Under the pieces are notes generated by a model. That model saw nothing but the letters and a program-made list of their open reading frames with translations, did not search any database and had not been told where the DNA came from. Shown here in pieces: positions 27,944 to 36,300 of a DNA stretch of 64,000 bases. How positions within the stretch are numbered: the stretch's first letter is position 1; every line of letters begins with the position of its first letter. Origin of the DNA: CALECP01 sp964389925 (lineage in GTDB: Bacteria > Chloroflexota > Anaerolineae > Promineifilales > Promineifilaceae); NCBI GenBank assembly GCA_964389925.1, contig CAYMGE010000013.1, forward strand, positions 26,790-90,789, given 5' to 3'. Both the position numbers and the translations under genes were made by a program.

Positions 27944-28270
27944 GTGCGGGAAGTTGTTGTGGAAAAGTTCCCAATTTTTGTAAAAGACCGATTGGGTCAC
28001 ACAATCTATTTGACGGATGAAAGATGGGATCATGCGCTCGATCATCCGGGAATGTACGATGATATTCTTGACTATATTCTGCAAACAATCAGGCAAGGTA
28101 CGCGCAAGCAAGACAAATTTAGCAGTGCAAAGTTCAAATACAGCCACGCATTTACCGATTTACCACCGTTTTATACGCATGTTGTCGTCGTGGTTAAATT
28201 TGGTTGGCGTGGAAGTCCATCGGCCGAAAACAACTTTGTCCTAACCGCGTATCTGGTCGAAAAATGGTGA
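27944..28270 (+). CDS. Small RelE/PBECR-like nuclease candidate
   Basis: About 108 residues with a GTG start (27944; another GTG at 27959 is possible). The pattern RWDHALDHPGMYDDILDYIL followed by beta-strand-like KFKYSHAF, HVVVVVKFG and NNFVLTAYLV resembles small RelE-like or Barnase-EndoU-like nuclease domains that begin with an HI/HPEM motif. It is followed four bases later by a DUF2283-like gene, a common partner. This looks like a toxin-antitoxin-type pair, and the whole pair lies between two copies of the E1 3' end. The fold assignment is from motif shape only. Confidence 0.65.
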   Translation: MREVVVEKFPIFVKDRLGHTIYLTDERWDHALDHPGMYDDILDYILQTIRQGTRKQDKFSSAKFKYSHAFTDLPPFYTHVVVVVKFGWRGSPSAENNFVLTAYLVEKW

Positions 28271-28274
28271 TCGA

Positions 28275-28640
28275 ATGAAAGCATTACACTATGATATTGA
28301 AGGAGACATTCTCTCTGTAACGTTCGCAGAAGATACTGGGCTGGCGACTGTCGGTGTCGAACTGTCTGATAACATCGTCGTGTATTATGATCCCGAAACA
28401 GAACAACCGCTCAAACTTATTTTGATTAGTTATCAAGCGATGGTTCACGCCAGCGCAAAAATGCCGATTGAACTCGACGGCATCGACAAATTACCCAAAC
28501 AAAGACAGGCGACTATTGCGCGAATGTTGAGCCGTTCTCCATTGACGACATTTCTACAACTGGAAGTGCATTCCCCCTCTATGACGCACCTGCCACAACT
28601 GTTTGCCTCAACTGCGTGGCAAGCCACCATAGCAGCTTAA
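28275..28640 (+). CDS. DUF2283-like small protein, possible antitoxin partner
   Basis: In this 121-residue protein the first 65 residues (HYDIEGDILSVTF, then VGVELSDNIVVYYDPE and LISYQAM) follow the DUF2283 pattern of a short beta domain. The C-terminal 55 residues are unrelated to that core. It sits four bases after the nuclease candidate, so the two are co-translated. The role as antitoxin is inferred from pairing. Confidence 0.7.
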   Translation: MKALHYDIEGDILSVTFAEDTGLATVGVELSDNIVVYYDPETEQPLKLILISYQAMVHASAKMPIELDGIDKLPKQRQATIARMLSRSPLTTFLQLEVHSPSMTHLPQLFASTAWQATIAA

Positions 28641-28654
28641 CTCGTTTTTGCTCC

Positions 28655-28721
28655 GATGAACGCCGTTGTCCCATCCGTCGAACGCATTCGCGCCGCGATG
28701 GACGAGCTTTTGAGTTACTGA
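28655..28721 (+). repeat. Direct repeat, right copy (remnant of an E1 3' end)
   Basis: This encodes MNAVVPSVERIRAAMDELLSY and a stop, against MNAVVPSVESIRAAMDELLGY at the true gene end. It has no start context of its own and overlaps the frameshifted tail of the HNH gene on the other strand. It is a gene remnant or the right half of an integration scar. Confidence 0.85.
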
Positions 28722-28791
28722 CTTTCAAAGTCGGGTGGATGGAAGCCACTGATAACCCAGCGTTCACGAGCGACAAGCATCGTTGGGCGAT

Positions 28792-29139
28792 TCATTTTGA
28801 GGCGAAGACCGTTCCCCGTGCGATGTCTGTTAGCCCGATAATTCTAGTTTTGTCCTCAGTCCACTCGAAATGCTCTCGCCAAAGTTGTAAGCGCGGGTTG
28901 AAAAGGTTAACGACGTGATTGGTAAGCGGATCAATTGCCGAGGTTGCGGTCGATTTGCTCAAATTGCAATTTGCACATGAAAGACATAGATTATCGAGCG
29001 AATTGCCGCCGTTGGGGTCGATATGCTCGACGTGCATAGACTGTCTCGTATTGGCAATTGAAGTGTGGCAGTATTCACAGCACCCGTTGGCACGCTCAAA
29101 GACCCGCCGCCTTGTTTCAGCCCATGACAAGTTGCTCAT
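28792..29139 (-). CDS. HNH endonuclease, probably frameshifted near its 3' end
   Basis: This 115-residue protein has CEYCHTS and CANCN zinc pairs around HVEHIDPNGGNSLDNL, the HNH core. Family members continue after GRATV-type sequence with an MNRPxM...R..W tail. Here the frame ends at ...TVFASK, and that tail (MNRPTMLVARERWV...) is present at 28795-28715 in another frame, overlapping ATGA-fashion. One base gained or lost near 28800 explains it, unless it is a sequence error. The catalytic core is complete. The gene overlaps the stop of its upstream partner by four bases. Confidence 0.85.
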   Translation of the reverse strand: MSNLSWAETRRRVFERANGCCEYCHTSIANTRQSMHVEHIDPNGGNSLDNLCLSCANCNLSKSTATSAIDPLTNHVVNLFNPRLQLWREHFEWTEDKTRIIGLTDIARGTVFASK

Positions 29140-29537
29140 GACTGCATAATTCGTGGGGTCACAGGATAACCGCGCTGTTTTAAGATAGCGGCCGCCTCAG
29201 CTTTGCTTAGCATTAACCGATCCCCGCGTTCAACTAAACGCTCCAGTTCTTGACGTTGCTGATGCGATAACTTGCCACGAGAGTTGAGCGACATCAACTG
29301 TTGTTGTCGCTGTTGTAGCGTTGTTGGCATCTGCTCTGCGGCAATAGTCAACAGCGTGTCTTGGGAAAGGTGATGCAAGGCAATCAGTTCTGCCTGTGAA
29401 TCGAGTGGCAATAAATGAAACGGATCATTGATCGAAGCGCGAAGCCGCTCAACAATCACAGCCTCAACGGGCTGCTGTGCCTCACGTGCGACTTGTCGAA
29501 AGTGTGAATAAACGTCGTCAGGAATGGTCATTTGCAT
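29136..29537 (-). CDS. Hypothetical protein coupled to an HNH endonuclease
   Basis: This 133-residue protein starts MTIPDDVYSHFRQVAREAQQPVEAVIVERL, a ribbon-helix-helix-like beginning seen in many antitoxin-type DNA-binding proteins, followed by Gln-rich helices. Its stop overlaps the HNH start, so the two form one unit. A regulatory or immunity function is plausible but not shown. Confidence 0.65.
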   Translation of the reverse strand: MQMTIPDDVYSHFRQVAREAQQPVEAVIVERLRASINDPFHLLPLDSQAELIALHHLSQDTLLTIAAEQMPTTLQQRQQQLMSLNSRGKLSHQQRQELERLVERGDRLMLSKAEAAAILKQRGYPVTPRIMQS

Positions 29538-29601
29538 GGCAAAGCTCCAATAGAACTATCTGTATGTGCATTATACATCATGGATTGAACTAGATTCACT
29601 T

Positions 29602-31770
29602 ATGAACCACGAAATCAAACTAACGACGCTCGGTGACGGTCTCACTGAAGCGGTATTGGCGCATTGGCTCAAGCGGGAAGGGGAGCGGGTTGAGAAGGGG
29701 GAACCGCTCTTTGAGATCGAATTGGACAAGGTGACGACAGAACATTCGGCCGATTTCAGCGGCACACTCACTCAAATCCTCGTCCCTGTCGGCGAAATCG
29801 TGACCGTCGGCAAACCACTTGCCATCATTGAGGCGACGACCGCCACACAACCCAAGCCAAAACAGAAGCCCCACATCACGCCTGTCGTGGCGCGGATGTT
29901 GGCTGAACATAATCTCAACGTGGCACAAATTACGGGAACGGGGCGCAATGGTCGCATTTCGCGCAATGATGTTCGCGCCTATCTGGAAGCCCAGCAGTCG
30001 CAAGCTGTCGAGCCGCCACCTACTGCGCCACCGCTCCCTGCGCCGCTTCCCGTGACGACGGGGCAGGGTGTTCAAATCCATCTTGTGCAGGATGAGCGGC
30101 TCGACGCGCCAACGACGGGGATAGGCGAACATCTCGCCGCGCTGCGTGCGCCAACTGAGGCAGCGTTACGGGCATTGGCGCGACAGTATGCGGCGCAGTT
30201 GACCGAGCATCGGCTGGCGGTGGTGGCGGGGAGTTCGGCCGAATTGCGCGACAAACTACTCGCCTACGCCAACGGTGAACAGCCGCACGGCAGCTATCAA
30301 CAACGCGCCGAATCAGCCCAAGTCGCCTTCCTATTTACAGGCTTTGGCTCCCAATACGTCGGCATGGGGCAACAACTTTACGCCACGCAACCCGTTTTCC
30401 GCCAACATGTTGACCAGTGCGCCGACATTCTCAAATCTCATTTAGACCGACCGCTCCTCTCTGTTCTCTACCCCAAAACGGGCGACCCTTCCCCAATTCA
30501 AGAGACACGCTACGCCCAACCCGCCCTGTTTGCGATTGGCTACGCGCTGGCAAAGCTGTGGCTGTCGTGGGGGGTCGAGCCGACCGTCATGCTGGGGCAT
30601 AGCTTGGGCGAGTACATTGCGGCGTGTGTGGCAGGGGTGTTTGGCGTTGAGGATGCGCTCAAACTATTGGTCAACGCGGCCGATTTGATGGCGCGACTGC
30701 CCGATCAGGGGGTGATGGTGGCGGCGTTTGGATCGGCCGATCTCATCCAACCGATCCTCGACCAACACGGCGGGCGCGTCTCACTCGCGGCGATCAACAG
30801 CCCACAGCGCGTCATCATGGCAGGATCATTGCGAGACGTTCAGCAAATTGTCGCCACGCTCAACGCGCAAAACATCCAAACGGTGCGCCTCAACATCACC
30901 GTCGCCTCCCACTCCCCGCTCGTCGATCCCCTGCTCGACCCGTTCCGCACGGTGGCGCAGACGATCCCCTACGCCCCACCACAGCGACCCTACATCTCAA
31001 ATGTCAGCGGTCGATTGGCTGGCAATGAGGTTGCCCATGCCGACTATTGGGTGCAACATCTCCGTCAGCCCGTTTTGTTCCAAAGCGGGGTTGAAGCAGC
31101 GTATCAGATGGGTTGCCGCCACTTTTTGGAGGTGGGATCAAAGCGTGAACTGGTTGGGCTGGCACAGCAGTGTGTGCCAGACGACACGACGTGGCTGGCG
31201 AGTTTGCGGCAGGGCGGCGACTGGTCAGAAATGAGCCGGGCGCTGGCGCAATTGTATGCGGCTGGTGTGTCGATCAACTGGCAAGCGGTTGACGCAAACG
31301 CGCAATCACACCGCCTTACACCATCGTTTGAAACCCCACAAGTGGATACGCCACCCGCGCTTGAAACGATTGAGCCAACCGTTCAGGCTGACGCTCCTGC
31401 GCCATCAACGCTCATCGCCCAATTGCAATCGGCGACTCCCAAAAGCCGTGAGCGGTTGACGCGCCGCTTTCTGCACACGACGCTGACCGAGCTTGGCTTA
31501 CAGCCACAGGGCAACCAGCAGGGCTTTTTTGAAATGGGGATCGATTCGGTGATGGCGGTTGAGTTGGCGGGGCGGCTTTCGGCCGAATTCGCCCAAACAT
31601 TCCCCGCCACCCTCATCTTCAACTACGGAACCATCAACGATCTCGCCGCCCACCTCACCAGTGACGCTTTCTTTACGCACCACGCACCACGCACCACGCA
31701 CCAACCCGACCTATCCAACGATGACGATCTCCTCGCCCTAATCGAACAAGAATTCGCCGCCAGCTTATAA
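29602..31770 (+). CDS. Lipoyl domain / E3-binding domain / acyltransferase / ACP fusion
   Basis: I chose ATG 29602 because the lipoyl fold begins there (EIKLTTLGDGL); GTG 29566 is an alternative. Domains in 722 residues: lipoyl domain 1-75 with lipoylation site Lys43 in ELDKV; peripheral E3-binding domain about 90-132 (TPVVARMLAEHNL...GRISRNDV); Pro-rich hinge; acyltransferase about 235-560 with Ser334 in GHSLGE and ASHSPLVDP; acyl carrier about 620-690 with GIDSVMA. The catalytic E2 acyltransferase core is missing, replaced by AT and ACP. It should take the acyl group from the upstream E1 on its lipoyl arm and pass it to its own ACP as PKS starter, with a housekeeping E3 docking on it. Four ACGCACC heptamers lie in frame near the end (31675-31703). 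Confidence 0.93.
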   Translation: MNHEIKLTTLGDGLTEAVLAHWLKREGERVEKGEPLFEIELDKVTTEHSADFSGTLTQILVPVGEIVTVGKPLAIIEATTATQPKPKQKPHITPVVARMLAEHNLNVAQITGTGRNGRISRNDVRAYLEAQQSQAVEPPPTAPPLPAPLPVTTGQGVQIHLVQDERLDAPTTGIGEHLAALRAPTEAALRALARQYAAQLTEHRLAVVAGSSAELRDKLLAYANGEQPHGSYQQRAESAQVAFLFTGFGSQYVGMGQQLYATQPVFRQHVDQCADILKSHLDRPLLSVLYPKTGDPSPIQETRYAQPALFAIGYALAKLWLSWGVEPTVMLGHSLGEYIAACVAGVFGVEDALKLLVNAADLMARLPDQGVMVAAFGSADLIQPILDQHGGRVSLAAINSPQRVIMAGSLRDVQQIVATLNAQNIQTVRLNITVASHSPLVDPLLDPFRTVAQTIPYAPPQRPYISNVSGRLAGNEVAHADYWVQHLRQPVLFQSGVEAAYQMGCRHFLEVGSKRELVGLAQQCVPDDTTWLASLRQGGDWSEMSRALAQLYAAGVSINWQAVDANAQSHRLTPSFETPQVDTPPALETIEPTVQADAPAPSTLIAQLQSATPKSRERLTRRFLHTTLTELGLQPQGNQQGFFEMGIDSVMAVELAGRLSAEFAQTFPATLIFNYGTINDLAAHLTSDAFFTHHAPRTTHQPDLSNDDDLLALIEQEFAASL
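31675..31703 (+). repeat. Tandem ACGCACC heptamer, in frame
   Basis: Four perfect copies read as THHAPRTTH in the linker after the ACP. The reverse complement occurs three times in the next PKS gene (36716-36736). Confidence 0.9.
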
Positions 31771-31784
31771 GTCGCGCTCGTTGT

Positions 31785-33230
31785 CTATGGCAGTTGAAGC
31801 CAACGCACCATATCACTCTCTAATTGCTCAAGGTTAATCACCATCGCATTGGCATCTTTCGCACGTTGGTGAGCCGTTTTAGTTAAGGCACTACGAGCGA
31901 AAAAGACATAAGACACCTGCCAAGGGTCTTTGCTAGGAAGGACTTTAGCTGTTTTATCAACGAGCTTATCAATGACCTTGTGTTCAACGAGTTGCCGTCC
32001 CCACTTACATTCACCCAATAAAATTTGTTTGGTGCGCCAATTGATGCCAACTACATCAATCTGGGCAGTTTTACTCCAGTGGCTACCAACACGGTCGAGA
32101 AAATAGGGCAATTCGCCCTCATCATTTTTAACGTTGAGCCATTCTCGACAAATCTCTTCAAACGTGTGGGTTCCAATAAAGTCGGTCAGATGAGCACGTA
32201 AAAGATTGAGAACGCGATTGAGGCGACCCCTCTCAATGTCACCCAGATAAGGCCGTAGAAAGCGAAAATAAAATCGCAGGTAGGCATCTGTAATGACATA
32301 GCGACCCCGTCGGCTACGTTCAGGATGCCGAACGGTTACGGGTATCAATCGTTCGACATACCCCAATTCCTTCAAAACAGAGAGGTATTTGTTTGTTTTC
32401 GTCGTCGCCAGACCCGCCATCTTGGCAATATCTCCTAGCTTATGATGACCAGCGGCAATGGCTTCTAAAAGTGCCATGTAATTGCGCGGTTCATCTAACT
32501 GCTCCCGTAACAGAAAAACAGCATCATTGAGCATTAGGTTGGTTGGCGTGATGAAATGCTCCTGTAGATTATTGACTAGGTTGAGTTGGTCATCAAAGAG
32601 TTCGAGATATGCGGGGATTCCCCCCGTCACGGCATAAACGGCAACCCGCTGTTCGGGTGTCATATTGGGTATAAACAACGACATCGCCCCAAATGAAAGT
32701 GGATGTAACTTCAACCTTGCTGTGGCACGACCGTAAAGGGGGGCTTGATAATCCAAAATGCCGCGTTGAATAATACCAGCCAACGATCCCGTCAGGATCA
32801 GAAAGAGATTGGTCGTTTTCAGTTGATGATCCCATACTTTTTGCAGGATGCTGGACGTTGCAGGATTGGCCTGCATCACGTAAGTAAACTCATCGAGAAT
32901 CAAGACAAAACGGCGTTCGGCCGCATATTGTGCGACTTGTGAAAAGGCCATCTCCCACGAATCATAAGAGAAAGTTGGTGTAAGCGGTGTGTTTGGACTG
33001 ATATGCCGCATCAATGCCTGCGAAAATGCCCGTAACTGGTTTGTGGTCGATGTCTGCGTCGCCATCCAATAGAGATAATCAGGCTCGTCTGGTGTCGTCG
33101 AAACCCACTGTTGAATAAGGCTCGTTTTTCCGATACGACGGCGACCATACAGAATGAGAAATTGCGCCCCTCGCCGCTGATAAATTTTATTGAGTTGTTT
33201 GAGTTCAAATGTACGACCAATGAATTTCAT
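31785..33230 (-). CDS. ATP-binding protein with DUF234 / PD-(D/E)XK-like C-terminus
   Basis: This 481-residue protein has the P-loop GRRRIGKTSL near residue 30, a Walker B VLILDEFTYV, a winged-helix segment around residues 260-290, and a C-terminal DUF234-type domain with AQIDVVGINWRTKQILLGECKWG, a PD-(D/E)XK core. It is a clear paralogue of the gene at 47107-48561. The family is common in archaea and multicellular bacteria; its function is unknown and a mobile or defence role is possible. It is convergent with the lipoyl-AT-ACP gene (14-base gap) and divergent from the first large PKS. Confidence 0.88.
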   Translation of the reverse strand: MKFIGRTFELKQLNKIYQRRGAQFLILYGRRRIGKTSLIQQWVSTTPDEPDYLYWMATQTSTTNQLRAFSQALMRHISPNTPLTPTFSYDSWEMAFSQVAQYAAERRFVLILDEFTYVMQANPATSSILQKVWDHQLKTTNLFLILTGSLAGIIQRGILDYQAPLYGRATARLKLHPLSFGAMSLFIPNMTPEQRVAVYAVTGGIPAYLELFDDQLNLVNNLQEHFITPTNLMLNDAVFLLREQLDEPRNYMALLEAIAAGHHKLGDIAKMAGLATTKTNKYLSVLKELGYVERLIPVTVRHPERSRRGRYVITDAYLRFYFRFLRPYLGDIERGRLNRVLNLLRAHLTDFIGTHTFEEICREWLNVKNDEGELPYFLDRVGSHWSKTAQIDVVGINWRTKQILLGECKWGRQLVEHKVIDKLVDKTAKVLPSKDPWQVSYVFFARSALTKTAHQRAKDANAMVINLEQLESDMVRWLQLP

Positions 33231-33247
33231 TTTATACCACCCGTTAA

Positions 33248-33290
33248 GCTAAATGTCCTGCAAAGTATTATACTTTGGTGGACATTTAGC
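33248..33290. promoter_or_regulatory. Palindrome in the divergent ATPase/PKS promoter region
   Basis: GCTAAATGTCC (33248-33258) pairs with GGACATTTAGC (33280-33290), and between them CAAAGTA-TTA-TACTTTG forms a second perfect stem. The 43-base element lies 18 bases from the ATPase start and 50 from the PKS start. It could be an operator for either gene. Confidence 0.6.
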
Positions 33291-33340
33291 GCAAAGAACG
33301 CAACTGTCTCTCCTATACAGAATGCCCCTGATTCAATCCG

Positions 33341-36300
33341 ATGACCAATACATTGACCCCTCTCCAAAAAGCCGCCCACGCCATCAAACATCTGCGTTCA
33401 CAGCTTGACGCGCTGCAACAACGCGCCCGTGAACCCATCGCCATCATCGGTTTGGACTGTCGCTTTCCGCACGCGAATAACCCTGCCGAATTTTGGGAAC
33501 TGTTGCGCGACGGCCGCGACGCGATGCGCGAAGTGCCAGCCGACCGTTGGGACATCGACGCACTGTACGATCCCGATCCAGCGGCCGAAGGCAAAATGTA
33601 CGTGCGCGAGGCAGGCTTTGTGGACGGGATCGACCAGTTCGACGCACAATTTTTTGGCATCGCGCCGCGTGAGGCGATTGGGATGGATCCACAGCAGAGG
33701 CTTCTGCTCGAAGTCAGCTATCACGCGCTCGAACACGCGGGACAAGCCCCCGATCAACTGCGCGATACGCCAACGGGGGTCTTTGTCGGCGTGAGCTTTG
33801 ACGACTATTTGCAAATCAGCTTGCCCCACAACGACCCCGTGAATCTGGACACCTACACCGCGCTGGGCAACTATCACAGTGTTGCGGCGGGGCGCATCGC
33901 CTACACACTGGGCTTGCAGGGGCCAGCGATGCAGTTGGATACGGCATGTTCGTCGTCACTGCTGGCGGTGCATCTGGCGGTGCAGAGTTTGCGGCGCGGC
34001 GAGTGCGATATGGCGTTGGCGGGTGGGGTCAATTTGATGCTGTCGCCTGTGCCGACAATTGGATTTTGCAAGTTGCGGGCGTTGGCTCCCGATGGACGCT
34101 GTAAGACATTTTCGGCCGAAGCCAACGGCTACGCACGCGGCGAAGGGTGCGGCATCGTCGTCCTCAAGCGACTGTCTGACGCACAGGCCAGCGGCGACAA
34201 CGTTCTCGCCGTCATTCGCGGCAGTGCGGTCAACCACGATGGCGCGAGCAGTGGTCTGACCGTCCCCAACCAGCAGGCGCAGGAAAAGCTGATCCGCCAA
34301 GCGTTGCGCGATGGCGATGTTGCCCCGCATGAGGTCGGCTACGTCGAGGCGCACGGCACGGGAACGTTGCTCGGTGATCCGATTGAGATCGCTGCCCTGC
34401 AAAATGCGCTCAACCAACAGCGTGAACAGCCGCTCTACGTCGGGTCGGTCAAAACGAATATCGGTCATCTCGAATCGGCCGCTGGCATCGCTGCCCTCAT
34501 CAAAACTGTTCTCGCCCTTCAGCACCAGACGATCCCGCCCCATCTCCACTTTGACACACCCAATCCGCACATTGGTTGGAACCAGACCCGCGTCCCCACC
34601 GAGTTGACCGCATGGGATGGACAGCGCATCGCGGGAGTCAGCTCCTTTGGCATCAGCGGCACGAACGTGCATTTGGTTGTGGGGGATGCACCTGAGCAAG
34701 AAGTCGGACTTTTCCGAAAAAGTCCGACTTCTCACATCTTGACGATCAGTGCCAAAACGGAAGCGGGATTACGCGAACGCATCGCGCAGATGCAGATGGT
34801 TTTGGCGACGAGTGAGGCCGCGCTGGAAGATATTTGCTTCACGGCAAACGCAGGACGCGCTCACTTTGAGAAACGTGTCATCGTCACGGGACGGACGCGG
34901 GAAGAGGTGCGGACAGGGTTGGCTTCGGCCGAAATTCACACCCCCACGACCCAACCCACCATCGCCTTCCTCTTTGACGACACCGTTCGCACCGTTGACC
35001 CCGCCATCACCCACCCCGCCTATCGCGCCGCCGTTGAACAATGCCGCGCCATGCCGCCAGCATTTGTGGCGCAGTACGCACTGGCGATGGTGTGGCAAGC
35101 GTGGGGCGTTGAACCCGCCGCCGTTGTCGGGCGCGGTGTGGGGGAATATGTGGCGGCGTGTGTCGCTGGGATTATGGATGTGGCAACGGCGGGGCGCTTG
35201 CTCAACGGCACTGCCAACGGGCATCTGACGCTCAACGCGCCGCAAATCGACTTTGTGTCGAGCCGCACGGGGGCGGTCGCCAATCGGGATGTGACGACGG
35301 TGGCGTATTGGCAACTGCGCGGGGATGCGTGGGGTGAGGCGATTGCATCGGCCGAAAAAACCATCGGCTGTGACCTACTCCTAACGATGCAAAACGGAGT
35401 CGTGCCGCAAATCGCCCTGCTCTATCAGCGCGGCGCAACTCTCAACTGGTCAGCTATTCAGACGGGCAAACGCATCCCACTCCCGACGTACCCCTTCCAG
35501 CGCAAGCGATATTGGGTACAGCCCAAAGCGGTCACACCACAGCCGACCCCAGACGCACATCCACTACTCGGCAAGCGCATTCGCTCGGCCGCTTTCCGCA
35601 ACGGCGAGATCGTTTTTGAGAGCCAACTCACCGCCAATCAGCCCACCTATCTTCGCCACCACACCGTCTTTGGTAACACTGTCCTGCTCGGCGCGGCCTA
35701 TCTCGACATGGCACTGTCAGCCGCGCAAACGGTTGCGCCGCACGCGAGCCTGTCCGATGTCGCCATCCAGCGGGCGTTACTGCTTGACGACACGCCGACG
35801 ACGGTGCAAACGATTTTGACCCCCAATGGAGATGACCGCTGGCAATTTGAAGTGGTCAGCGAACAGGGGGAGACATGGCACGTTCACGCGGCGGGGGAAG
35901 TCGTGGCGAATGCGCCCGCGCTACGCGAGGAGATCGGGGAGTGGCGGCGGGTTCAGATGGGGGAAGGGATTTCGGCCGAAATCTACTACCAACAACTCGA
36001 CCGCAACGGCCTGACCTACGGCGAAAATTTGCAAGGGATTCAACAGCTTTGGATGGCTGGTGACACCGCGCTGGGCGACATCAAGCTCCCCGCGCCGTCC
36101 GCTGATCCGTATCAACTGCACCCCGCCCTGCTCGATTCAGCGCTTCAAGTGGTGATGACCGTCCTGCCCGACGAGACTGCGTACATGCCCGTCGCCATCG
36201 AGCGTGTTGTGCTTTATCGTCGGCCGACTGCGCGACTTTGGAGCTATGTCAAACGCCGCCCCGCTCAACAGGATAAAACTTATACGCTCGATGTGACCCT

